64,000 nt of DNA, taken from contig NW_025407830.1 of assembly GCF_003324165.1 (NCBI RefSeq), forward strand, positions 310,001-374,000. The letters are read 5' to 3'. Shown piece by piece: positions 32,104 to 42,182 of the stretch. Below the pieces are notes generated by a model. That model was not told where the DNA came from. It did not search any database and was given only the letters and a program-made list of their open reading frames with translations. Within the stretch, counting starts at the first letter, position 1. Every line of letters starts with the position of its first letter. The translations under genes were made by a program, and so were the position numbers. This stretch comes from Naegleria lovaniensis. Taxonomy: Eukaryota > Heterolobosea > Eutetramitea > Acrasida > Naegleriidae.

Positions 32104-34718
32104 TCAACGCTTTGGCCCAGCACTTTCGAGGTCCGATATCGAAGGAAACACCTCATTCAAAGAATACTCTAGTCTTGAATGGTAGTGAGTCAGCAGGCGA
32201 TGAAGAGACACAGCGTTTTGATCATCTTTAGCGTATTGATAGAGAATCCTCATGATTTTCAACAACCGAGATGCAATACGGTCATTGGTGTGAAGAATCA
32301 AATGCTCCTCAAGTTGAGAAACAGAGGCCTTAATAACATCAAACAACGCATACTCGGCCAAATATTCATAATTTTTTCCTAACACAAACATTGAATCAAA
32401 TTCTTCAATCTGTTGGTGGTGTTCTTGTGCTTGCAACTCGTACATCCATTCCGATTCATCAACGACTTTTTCCTTTGTCACTTCGTAAACGGTTGAAATC
32501 ACAGGTTCAGCGTTCAATTCGTTGTGAATGCTTGGATAAAGCAACAATCTCTCAACCGGCCTCACAACAAATTGCTTGACAGTTTCATCGTCCAGTGTGG
32601 TGGAATCTGTGAGAATTTTACATCCTAAAATATCAGCTAATCGAGACATTTTCTTTGCGTTTTCTGGTAGCCCACCAACCACAAAGAACGACCGAAACGA
32701 GCTACATCCTAAATTACCTGCATAAGTCTGTCCAGAACTTACACCAATTCTGCACTTAATTTTGGCAACATCACTCGTGTCGTTAATGTTGGAAACAACC
32801 TTGGCAAATTTAAGGGCTGCTTCAAGCGCTTGTACTTGCACGCTTTTTTTGGAATTGGTGGTGTTAGAGGTTGACTCTGGTGAAAGTGTCAATTGATACT
32901 CATCCACGGAGAGAGCCTGAAAATCTGCTTGAACTGCTTTTGCTATTGCACACAAGCCAGAGCTAATTTTGGCAAAGACACTGGTGATTTCATGCGAAGA
33001 ATTTTTTGCAACGAAATTGGACAGCCAAATTCTCACGACTGCACTGTTCCGAGCAGACAGACCCATCTTAAATAAGGTATTACCCTTCTTTTGCCCAATT
33101 AACAATGAAGAAATGCTGGACATGGAATAATTAACAGAACCAATGTCGCTTTGTTCTGCTGGAGTGATTAGATTGGTAGAGGTTGGGTGTTGGGGATTAT
33201 GGTCTTTGCTGTAGTTTTTGAGCTGCACAAATACGCTCTCTGGAACGAATGTCTTAATTTCGTTCAGCCAAACAACCATATCGTGCAAATAGACAAAAAT
33301 CTTGTCTACCTCTTTGAAAACACTTGAAATAAATTCCAAATGTTCAAAGTCCATTGTCTTAATCTTACTGAACTGCTTCTCCAAATGCCGTAAAGGAGCT
33401 GTTGTAGTATAGCCAATAAATATGGCTATTAAAATACCAATAATGGTTACCACCACAGCTACAGCTACAGTCACTCCAGTGCTTATATTCGTTGCCAATT
33501 CTATTTCACCTTTGGGTACAACAACGAAAACAGCCCAAACCAAGTTGGCAAGGGTATACTCTAACTTTAAAACATAATAATCCACTCCATTAGAAGAAAG
33601 AGAAATAAAACCTGGTGCACGTGCTAGACTGCCATAAACAGATTGTATATTCTTCATCAAATCACCAGCGTTTTGATCTTTTAAATCATAAATAGAGACT
33701 CTTGAAATTCCATCATCAGCCCTAGTATTAATACTACCACCAATAACCAAATCATTGTCAGTTTGTGAAACTAATACAAAACCAGAGCCAAGAATTTTGA
33801 GCCCAGCAAGAAATTTCTGAATCAAGTTCAAAGAAAGATTTGTTTTGGCAACACCCACGACTCGTTTGTTTCCTTTTGCATACTCAGTAGGGTCGTATAA
33901 TTTAACACAACAATATATGGTGTAGCCTCCTCCAGGTACGTAATACGGCTCACCAATGACATGCTCTGTTTTAAGCTTTGGAAATTGTTCAAAACTATAC
34001 ACCCAATAGCTTTGTTTGACAATGTCATAGTTGGGAGTGACTACATGTAGATCAAGTCTGAAACATGTCATAAATTACGCCAAAGCTGACACCTACCTTT
34101 CAGTTGGCCAGTTATTGCTCCATTGGATGCATTCACACTCATCGTATATAATACATATTCATCCACTGGCTTGTAGTAATAGGATAATACCTCGTTGGGA
34201 GGTACACCAAACAAGTTGAACGTATGTAATTCATCACTAAATATCAGTCCAATACCATAAGGGTTGAAGGCATTAAATTTCGTATGAAGATATGGAAAGG
34301 AAGGGAATTTTGGAACTAGACCAATGTTATAGTCGTCTGCGACTGTCTGAGTAGCAGCAATGATTGGTCGAATCTGCGAGTCGACATAGGTCAAAACATT
34401 CCTACCAGCGGAGATCATCAAGTCTTTGGTCAAATCGTTTAAGGCTTGTTTCGTTGAAAGGAATGATGTGAGCCATACCAAACACGAGCAAGTCATGAGC
34501 AGTATCGTGATGGCCATGATAATAAAAACCTGAACGGAAAAACATCCAGAACATCGGTGGGATTGCTTTTTTGCAATTTCGTTTTTCATTGAGGAGTGAT
34601 GATCTTCAAGAACAATACTGGCGTTGGTTTGAGCCATCGAGCTATGAACGGAAGCTAATCCGCTCTCCTTATTACAAATGCTATCGGTGCTCACCACAGG
34701 TTGTATTTTCATGGGCAT
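32104..34718 (-). CDS. Two-pass receptor with a degenerate class III cyclase-like domain
   Basis: 859 residues in two exons: 34093-34718 and 32104-34057. The 35-nt intron is best read with donor GTGTCA, which keeps phase. A short cytosolic N terminus, TM1 (~61-85), a large extracellular region of Cache/PAS-like character, TM2 (IGILIAIFIGY) and a HAMP-like linker precede a cyclase-homology region (NSAVVRIWLSNF to GVSSGQTYAGNLG, FFVVGGLPENAKKMSRLA). The usual metal-binding Asp of the first strand (F-x-D-I) is not seen, so catalysis is doubtful. Such receptors are numerous in heteroloboseans. Ligand unknown. It converges on TPP2 with a 22-bp gap. Confidence 0.75.
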
Positions 34719-35178
34719 GATATTAAGATCAAGCTAGAGGATATGGCCTTAATAATATTCGTACAAAGTACAATCTGCGATCGTACAGGAATGATGTTCT
34801 TGGGGATGATTCCAAATGTTTGTGATTCCAAACGCTTACAATGGTGTTGTCGTTACTTCCAGTGTGATGGTTTGTTTCAACGATTCGTGCAGTGTTGGAT
34901 TGCTTTTTGGGCGAGTCGTTGATGAGCTGATGGGACTTTGTTGAGCTTTTTTTTTGCTAACACTTTTTAGCAGTTACCAAAGATAACGACCTAAAGTAGT
35001 CGAGATGATGTCTGTTGTTTCGCCAACCACCTCCAACAGAAGAATATTGAGCGAGGTGGCAAGCTTCACAATAACTATGTGAACTAATGGTTTATTTGAA
35101 TAGATTAAGGATGGAAAACTTCTTGATGGTGTTATTTACAACAGTGAGTTTGCAAATGTTAAATGGAATATAATCGAA
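34719..35178 (-). other. Intergenic region, no gene seen
   Basis: Between the cyclase-like receptor start and the Rab stop, both on the minus strand. Short frames here are not conserved-looking. It presumably carries the receptor promoter and the Rab 3' end. Confidence 0.35.
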
Positions 35179-36182
35179 TTAACAAGCACAACCACCGCCA
35201 CTGCCTCCTTGTTGTGGTTTTGTTCCTGGTTTTTTGTCATCATTGGTATCGTCAATAATAACTTTATCAGTTGGGCCAATTGGTACGTCACCAGTGGACT
35301 CGTCTGTCTTCTTATTCTTTCGGCTTTGTGTCTTGTAAATTTCCTTCAAAAGAGTTGTAAAAGCTTCATCGACATTTGTTGAATCCAAAGCAGAAGTTTC
35401 CATGAAAGGAACATTATGTTTCTCAGCAAAAGCTCTTCCTGTTGCAGTTTCAACTTGTCTCAAATGATTCAAGTCACACTTATTTCCAATCAAGATATTG
35501 ATACATCCGTTTTCACCTTGGTTTTCAATTTCCTTGAACCACTTTTCCAAGTTGTCAAAGCTTTCTTGGTTGGTAATGTCATAAACAATGAGAGCTCCGT
35601 TAGCACCTCTGTAGTAAGCAGCAGAAACTATTAATCACGTAATAGAAGATTATGTTGATATATCCGATACATCTGCAATTGTATACACTTACTTGCTCTA
35701 AATCGTTCCTGACCAGCACTGTGAGGTTATTTAGATTTTAAATGACAAGTTTACATCAGTTGACAAATTACAAAATGTAGTCGCAAGTAGTAACACGTAA
35801 ATCACAAATTGATAATGTTGAAAGAATAGGAAATTTAAAAAAGTAATTAGGAGAGGCATAAAAAACAAGAAATATAAGCAAAACATGATGAATAGAACCA
35901 ATAAAACCTACGTGTCCCAAATTTGTCCCTTGATAGTGACACCATCATATTCAATTGACTTGGCGCCAAACTCAACTCCTATGGTTGGTTTAGTATCCTT
36001 TGTGAATTTGTTTTGAGTAAATCTGGTGATGAGGTTAGATTTTCCAACACCGGAATCACCAATAACAACAACTATTGTATCAATCCGAAAGTGAACGTTT
36101 GATGATAGTAATATTAGTAGATGAGGCTATTCATCATCGTGATTAAAAAATATTTACCTTTGTATAGCACGTCGCAATCCAT
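35179..36182 (-). CDS. Rab11-like small GTPase, 4 exons
   Basis: 219 residues. Exons: 36158-36182 (25 nt), 35912-36071, 35693-35718 (26 nt), 35179-35627; introns 86, 193 and 65 nt. Motifs: [53 protein letters not shown] and [14 protein letters not shown], which match Rab11 over most families. The C terminus after a Lys-rich, disordered stretch is Gly-rich and ends CAC, a double-prenylation signal. Rab11 acts in recycling endosomes, exocytosis and, in amoebae, the contractile vacuole; this role is by family. Confidence 0.9.
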
Positions 36183-36497
36183 TTTTACAAAAATTGATGA
36201 ATAAGTTATTCTCCTGAAGCAAACAATAACCGACTAGGAAGAAAATCGAGAAGTTGGTTCGAACGGGTGGTCGTCAAAAAGAAGGGCCTCGTGGCGATAA
36301 ATTTTTTCAAACTTGTCTCTCAGGTTTATTTTGGCGACACTGGCCCATAATTTGGAAGGAGGACGACCGTTACTTTTCGAAATGTCCAACACATGTCTCA
36401 ACCATCTCAAGGTGTATCAACTGTAATGGGCTGGTGATGCATCTAAATGGTTTGCTCCTTGTTGAAGACAATGTTGCTCTCTTCAAATAGTTGAGAG
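36183..36497 (-). other. Short intergenic region
   Basis: 315 bp between the Rab start and the stop of the nitrilase-like gene. A short plus-strand frame is not gene-like. No repeat or RNA seen. Confidence 0.3.
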
Positions 36498-37835
36498 TTA
36501 AAGAGAGGCTTCTGTATGAACTGGCAGAGAGAAATTCGAACAGGATTGATTGATGATGAGATTCTTGTGGTTGAGTTTGATAAATGATTCCCCAAAAACA
36601 TCCTTGCTCCATAATTTTCCACTACAAAAACATGAAACAAAATAAGGGAATGATGGTGACTTGTGCTTGTTTTGATTGGAAGTCATCTCCAGAGCTTGTT
36701 GAGCTTGATGAATGATGCGAGCTTTCCATAGCTCACCTAATGTTGGTGAGGTCAGGTGGTCACCTAATTCTTTCACATTAGTAGCGCTGGGCAGAGCTAC
36801 TGAATAGTGATGATACCCTTGCCATAGTCTATTCCAATCCACTGCAGGGCTTGAGAACGCTGGAATAATGACAAATTGCGGAACATTGTATCTTGTATCC
36901 TTGTCATTGAATTTAACGTTATCATTATAGGATGACCAAGGATAACATTCATCAAACCAAGAATCAGTTCCAATCAATACACATATTCTTCCCAATCCCT
37001 TAGTGCTAACACAAAAATTATTTGCGTTAATATGTACATTTTTGTTTCGTTTCGTCAATAGATAATATTCATCCTCTGACGGGAATAATTTTGTGCTAAC
37101 ATGTGCAATATTTCCAAAAGGATCATATATCACACATTGGTTGTAAAGACCTTCGTTGGTAAGTCTTTTCATTTTAGAATTGTAATCAATTTTAGGTAAA
37201 TAAATACTTCCAGCAACTATATAAGCTCTCCTTTGTTTTGCCATCTCTGAAAAAGTTTTATCGTAAATATCAAACATTATTTGAGCCTTTAGTTTATAGA
37301 TACTTCTATAGATGAGTCCTTCCCATGTCACAAAACTAAATAGGTTTGTTAAATGTCTAATATCAAAAAAATAGGAAAAACACTCAACAATGAAATATCT
37401 CATAAATTGAATGATGTTTGCTGCAGCAATAAATATCATGGCTATTAATTGAGACGGAATTAAAAATATAAAGGGTTGTTCATTTAAGGCTACTAGCCAA
37501 GCTCCAATCAATTCTGGAAATATTATAATCTCAGCCACATGTTTCATTTCTCCATGATCGTTTGTTATAGTATTCGTTATGGTCATTAACTTTTCATTGT
37601 TGTTAGAAATATCTTTAATCTCTGATTCACAATGACTGGAATCGAGAGAAATCGTTTTCTTGCTCTGTAAAGCCTCTTCCAAAAATTGATTCATTGATTT
37701 TTGAAAAGTATTCTCATTCTTGTAGCAGTCTTGTGAGAGAGCATTCACATGAACCAATACTACATTCACTTGTTTCTGTGCGCATGTTTCTTCCGGTGAT
37801 GATTGCCAAGCCACCATGCCTTCGTGGTTAACCAT
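36498..37835 (-). CDS. Nitrilase-superfamily-like protein lacking the catalytic Cys
   Basis: 445 residues, single exon, A-run start. It has the carbon-nitrogen hydrolase layout: IIIFPEL (catalytic Glu108), RAYIVAGSIYLP, VIYDPFGNIAHVSTKLFP (catalytic Lys249) and RICVLIGTDSWFDE. In active family members the last motif is C-x-D; here the Cys place is Gly289 (G-T-D). It is therefore probably not a hydrolase of the usual kind. The ~100-residue N-terminal part is disordered. A hydrophobic stretch at ~120-147 is an insertion after the Glu motif and could touch a membrane. Substrate unknown. Confidence 0.6.
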   Translation of the reverse strand: MVNHEGMVAWQSSPEETCAQKQVNVVLVHVNALSQDCYKNENTFQKSMNQFLEEALQSKKTISLDSSHCESEIKDISNNNEKLMTITNTITNDHGEMKHVAEIIIFPELIGAWLVALNEQPFIFLIPSQLIAMIFIAAANIIQFMRYFIVECFSYFFDIRHLTNLFSFVTWEGLIYRSIYKLKAQIMFDIYDKTFSEMAKQRRAYIVAGSIYLPKIDYNSKMKRLTNEGLYNQCVIYDPFGNIAHVSTKLFPSEDEYYLLTKRNKNVHINANNFCVSTKGLGRICVLIGTDSWFDECYPWSSYNDNVKFNDKDTRYNVPQFVIIPAFSSPAVDWNRLWQGYHHYSVALPSATNVKELGDHLTSPTLGELWKARIIHQAQQALEMTSNQNKHKSPSFPYFVSCFCSGKLWSKDVFGESFIKLNHKNLIINQSCSNFSLPVHTEASL

Positions 37836-37989
37836 TTTTTATTTGGTAAAAATTGTTTCATCGTCTTGGAGCCTATTAGTTTTTCATCATCACGCATTCA
37901 ATCAAATTGTAAATATTGCACAGAGGATACTTGTAAACTGCTCTTCGTATATGTTGTGTTTATATACATAAGTGTACACCAATATTAAC

Positions 37990-38720
37990 ATGGGAGCTGA
38001 ATTTTCAACATTTCAAATTGATGATCACTACTATGACCAGAATTATTCAATTGATCCTCATGGCCCCGTAGTGTGTTAATGTTTTGTGGATGTCGTTCGG
38101 TAGATGAGAATGATATAACCCGATGCAAAAATCCCCAACTTCACTTTAATAATAATCAACAAGACTCCGCACCGGAATCACACGCTCTAGCACCGGTGCT
38201 AGAGCAAACCAGTGATGTGCTCGGTGTTGGATGGACATTGAGCCAACTTTCCTCGAATAGACATTATTATCAAGAGGATGGTGGGAATGAAAAGCAAGAA
38301 GAGCCTAACATTTCTCAGAACAAGTTCAATGATTTTGCCTCAACTTGTAGAGAATTAAGGCCAAATAATGCTGGCGACAACAATAATTCCGAAGGTCATG
38401 CCATGACTCACGAGCACAATTTTCATCCTCCAGAAGTAGACTTGTCTGATGAAACGATTGAAACAGTCATGTATCAACAATGTGTTCTTCAATACCATTT
38501 AATGATGTATCACTTTCCTGCTCCGTTACCAGAGTTTTATGAGATGTATACAAGACATATTGAAAGACCTTATTCTGAGCTACAGGAAGAGTTTGATTTG
38601 AAGCTTGAACATTTCATTCTTGCAAATTATACTTTTCCTCCAGTCGAAAAAAGGAAAGAGCCAGAATCTCTCTTAGACCAATGCAACAAATTTTTAGACC
38701 ATTGCTTGCAACATCGATAA
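37990..38720 (+). CDS. Unknown protein with uncertain N terminus
   Basis: The secure part runs from ATG 38079 to 38720 (213 residues). An upstream frame starts at 37990 (MGAEFSTFQ) and ends at a TAA overlapping that ATG (TAATG). Three readings fit: a 28-codon upstream ORF; a 41-nt intron 38068-38108 giving 229 residues; or one missing base in the CCCC run giving 243. If the upstream ATG is used, Gly2 with Ser6 makes a plausible N-myristoylation signal. The middle is disordered. The last ~90 residues look helical and conserved-like (YQQCVLQYHLMMYHFPAPLP, then FDLKLEHFILANYTFPP). No family recognised. Confidence 0.5.
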
Positions 38721-38768
38721 GGAACCACTAGAGCTATATTCTTATAGATATGAAGCCAATTTTTAATA

Positions 38769-40188
38769 TTACAATGCAATCCAATATGGTGGAGTAATTT
38801 TAATGGGAGAGTTGGTATCTGCTTCAGAGACCAAAGAAACTTTAGAATCCCTCTCCATAAGAGGCTCAAATTTCACAAGGGCAAGTCCCACTGATCCGTC
38901 AGTGGAACACATTCTTCCTGCCTTATCACTCCTGAGATTTTCTACATTTTCTCCACTAAATTGTAGTTCGGTACCTGGGCTTGGCAAATGGTCACCTCGG
39001 ACGATAAGGATTCTCTTTCTTATCTCACCTCTGTGATAGGTTCTAGTGGTTAATTCTTGGCCAATATAACATCCCTTATCAAAGTGAATTCCACCTATTT
39101 GTTCAAATCCTGCCTCCATTGGAAAAGCAACATCAGTAGGGATGTCTATTGAATTCTCAGCTATTCCACATAAAATGCGAATTCTTTCATAGTATTCTGC
39201 CTTTTCAGTATCCATAATTAAATGTTCTGGCTGCAATTCTGACTGAACCTCTTGTTTGAATTTTTCATATTCACTTTGTGACTTGAAAAATCCATACATT
39301 CGATACCCAAGCACGTCCAGTCTTGGATCTCTTACACACACCACAGAGTCCTTCCATTTGTATTTGATTTCACTGGTTTTAGATTTCAACAGTGGATTTC
39401 CAAATAATGCAAAAACTTTAACAACTGTTGAGTTATCTGGAAGATTTTCAAAAGTGGTGGAAAATTTATCCATTTTCACCTTCTTTCTGAGTACATGACT
39501 CTTCAAATGGGAAAATAAATCTTCAGTCTTGGATGCATCATGCTCTATATAAATTCTATTATTATTTTTGACAGCTCCACTCTCACTATCAAACTCTACG
39601 CCAAGAATGGTATCAAATAAAACTCTTCCTTTAGGATTTAAAAACATGGAAGGTTGTGAATTGTGAAGAGTAGCTTTCTTTGCATCTTCTTTGTGAAATA
39701 GCTTTTTGGATACATCACTTGTGACAAGCGAGTGAATAAACGATTCAGCTTGCTCCCCTTCTATGGTCAGAACACTCCTTTTAAATGAAATTTCACTAAA
39801 ACAAAGTTTGGAACTTGAAGCACTGAATAATTCTTCGACGATATTCTTTCCATTGACAATTAATTGATCGGAAAGTTTTTGATTGCAAAATGTATAAAAT
39901 TTTGAATTCTTTTTTGACTTGCTTGTTGTAGAGGCCGAAGTTGAGTAAGATGTAAATTGTTGACGATCATTGAATTCTCTTGAGACAATATTTTGCTAAA
40001 TTAATACAAGATTAATTTTGCAATTTACAAAAAGTATATTTTTATTATAAAATAGTAATAATATTTATAAATTCCGATCGTTATGAAATACATACCATTC
40101 GAGAGAACCATTGATTACCGAATAATATTGCAGAGTTTCGATGCATAGATGATAAGCCACTTTGAATGAGTGTTTTGCTGCGATACAT
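38769..40188 (-). CDS. IBA57: IBA57-like mitochondrial Fe-S assembly factor (GcvT/YgfZ family)
   Basis: 439 residues in two exons: 40096-40188 and 38769-39995 (intron 100 nt, GTATGT to TTTAG). The family signature KGCYIGQE is present in FDKGCYIGQELTTRTYHRG. The FLNPKGRVLFD segment matches the folate-binding YgfZ fold. Exon 1 is a basic, Ser-rich presequence (MYRSKTLIQSGLSSMHRNSA) that fits mitochondrial import. IBA57 acts late in 4Fe-4S cluster assembly with the ISCA proteins. Start from the A-run ATG at 40188. Confidence 0.9.
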
Positions 40189-40288
40189 TTTTTTAAATAG
40201 CATGGGTTCCAAAAAAGTGTGTGGTACAATACTAAATTTCGAACAGTGAAAGAAACCTCATGTTTTATTTACAAATAACTCATTTCTT

Positions 40289-41293
40289 TTACACACGGAC
40301 ATCATTGTTAATGGCCATAGGTGGTTGCTGTTGTGGAACTATCAAACTTGGACATAATTGAATATACTGAGGTTGAATGTGAGCTTGTTGTTGAAGAGAC
40401 ATCACTGGTGGTTGCATTTCAACATCTTCCTCCTCTTGCAATCTCATATGAGTATCAGTTTGAACAGCTCCTTGAATATTATTATGGTTATTGGCCACTT
40501 GATCATTGGACAATAAGGTTTCTTGTCGTTTCTTATTTCTTCGGAACCAACAATAAGCAACTCCCAAAACACTTCCAACAGCCAAACAATACAAGGTAGC
40601 GAAAGAACCTGCAATGAGAAGACCTAGATTCATAGAAAAACGAGGTCTTTTTTCAGAACCACGATGCATATCTTGATCCTTTTTCTTTCCTTGTTGAGAA
40701 CCAGATTCCTCTTGATCAGGTTGCTCACCTTCAGTAGCTTTACCTTTCTTTGGTTTCTCAGAAGATGGAGTTGGCCTTGGTGGTCTTTGAGATGGAGATG
40801 GTCTTGGAGGACGTTGAGATGGCTCAGGACGTGGTGGTCTTTGAGAAGGTTGTGGTCTTGGAGGTCTTTGAGAGGGCGATGGCTTTGGAGGTCTCTGATT
40901 TGGTTGTTCCTCTTCGACATCATTGTGTGGTTCTTCTTCATGTAGAGCAACAGATTCAAGCTCCATGTTGGTTGCTTCTCTTTGAGGTTTGAATGATCTT
41001 TGAGATGGCTCTGGACGAGGAGGTCTTTGAGATGATGGCCTTGGCTTTGGTGGTCTTTGAGATGGAGATGGCCTTGGAGGACGTTGAGATGGCTCAGGAA
41101 GTGGTGGTCTTTGAGAAGGTTGTGGTCTTGGGGGTCTTTGAGAGGGCGATGGCTTTGAAGGTCTCTTCTTTTGCATGTCGTCTTGTGGTCCCATGCTGCT
41201 TTCTGTGGCATGTGTCCAAGCTGGAAGAACCACTAGCATGACTAGGAGAGTAATTGCCAAAAGGATCGCTACAAACAATTTACTTGTTTTCAT
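40289..41293 (-). CDS. Single-pass membrane protein with proline-rich repeats
   Basis: 334 residues, single exon. Signal peptide or anchor at 5-28 (ending AWTHA). The outer part holds two arrays of PSQRPPRP units: residues 47-99 and 134-178, split by an acidic spacer (HEEEPHNDVEEEQP). One membrane segment follows (~223-249) with an RRNKKRQ stop-transfer sequence. The cytosolic tail is Gln/Pro-rich with short tyrosine motifs. Unit order (Ser, Gln, Glu or Thr after RP) recurs in the two arrays, which points to block duplication. The type I topology is inferred. No homologous family is recognised; a surface adhesion or wall-like spacer role is a guess. Confidence 0.7.
   Translation of the reverse strand: MKTSKLFVAILLAITLLVMLVVLPAWTHATESSMGPQDDMQKKRPSKPSPSQRPPRPQPSQRPPLPEPSQRPPRPSPSQRPPKPRPSSQRPPRPEPSQRSFKPQREATNMELESVALHEEEPHNDVEEEQPNQRPPKPSPSQRPPRPQPSQRPPRPEPSQRPPRPSPSQRPPRPTPSSEKPKKGKATEGEQPDQEESGSQQGKKKDQDMHRGSEKRPRFSMNLGLLIAGSFATLYCLAVGSVLGVAYCWFRRNKKRQETLLSNDQVANNHNNIQGAVQTDTHMRLQEEEDVEMQPPVMSLQQQAHIQPQYIQLCPSLIVPQQQPPMAINNDVRV
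40760..40894 (-). repeat. Proline-repeat array 2
   Basis: Encodes residues 134-178, with the same order of unit types as array 1 (SPSQRPPRPQPSQRPP, then EPSQ and SPSQ units). Arrays 1 and 2 are probably copies of one block. Confidence 0.75.
40997..41155 (-). repeat. Proline-repeat array 1
   Basis: Encodes residues 47-99: repeated P-x-PSQRPP units of 8-9 residues with high DNA identity to the second array. Confidence 0.75.
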
Positions 41294-41916
41294 TGTGGTG
41301 AGGCTTATTCTTTTTTGAATATCAATGAGTGGATAAAGGATGAAGAATATTACAAAGTGTATTAGTAGAGTTTGTATCTTAATGTTTTTTTTTGAAAATG
41401 GAATTGGATGAATTGGATTTGAATTTAAACGGTAGAAGGTCCGATCACAGCGAAAATTTTCTTTATATAATGTTTGTTCTGCAGTGACGATCGTATGTGA
41501 CAGTTCGAGACAATGTAACTTGGTTCCTTCGAAGCAAAACAGAGGGTAAGTATACGACCCAAGTAGATTTCAAGCACCGATCATGACACAAGTTACAGTT
41601 CCTGAACAAGAACTCGATGCAGTTTCTTGTTTCTTTAGGCCACAGAACATTGCAACTTTGAATCAAACACAAATTACTTGACAAGTTGGAAATTTGAACC
41701 TGCACTTGCTAACTTTTTGGGAGACCATTGTTACACAATCGACAAGAAAAACGTGATGATTCATGGACAACAATTCATCATCATCATCAACAAATGACAA
41801 TAAAACACATCTAGAGAGAGACAAATAATAATTTTATATTTTTTTTACATCTACTGTTATTATTACTCCAGAGCAATAAATGATCTAAATTCAATTTGAA
41901 ATACAATAATAATAAT
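41294..41916 (-). other. Intergenic region, no gene seen
   Basis: Between the proline-repeat gene start and the G-gamma-like stop. AT-rich, with CAT-type microsatellite traces near 41775-41792. No tRNA: a B-box-like stretch near 41690 lacks a matching A box and stems. Confidence 0.35.
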
Positions 41917-42153
41917 TTAATCGGAAGATCCCCCACCACACAAACCACCTCCACCTCCTCCACTTGTGTGAAATCGATTCTTTGTATTTGGTTCTGCTTT
42001 GACTAACATGTCAGGAGTATTTTCACAATATGAAATGAGTGATTTACTTGCTTCGGAGACTGGAATTGCCTTTTGACATGCTTCTAACTCTTTTCTCAGT
42101 CTTTCGTTTTCTTGTACGAGTTGTTGCAACACAAAGTCGTTCATGCGAGACAT
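41917..42153 (-). CDS. G-protein gamma-like small protein without CaaX box
   Basis: 78 residues from the A-run ATG at 42153 (an in-frame extension upstream has no ATG). A short coiled coil (9-29) is followed by IPVSEASKSLISYCENTPD (30-48), which matches the VSKAAxDLMxYCE core of heterotrimeric G-protein gamma subunits, and by an NRF where gamma subunits have NPF. The tail is GGGGGGLCGGGSSD, with no C-terminal CaaX prenylation box. A missed 3' exon is possible, since the stop comes in a Gly-rich run. If real, membrane binding must differ from canonical gamma subunits. Confidence 0.6.
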   Translation of the reverse strand: MSRMNDFVLQQLVQENERLRKELEACQKAIPVSEASKSLISYCENTPDMLVKAEPNTKNRFHTSGGGGGGLCGGGSSD

Positions 42154-42182
42154 TTTTTTTGACACTTGACGTTAATTGAAGG

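Noticed and set aside
36248-36310. tRNA-like GGTTCGAAC (B-box-like) stretch
   Set aside because: No A box at the right distance and no cloverleaf stems; no tRNA gene was found anywhere in the window.
40664-41241. Three overlapping plus-strand frames with Trp/Val-rich repeats
   Set aside because: Mirror translation of the proline-repeat array on the other strand.
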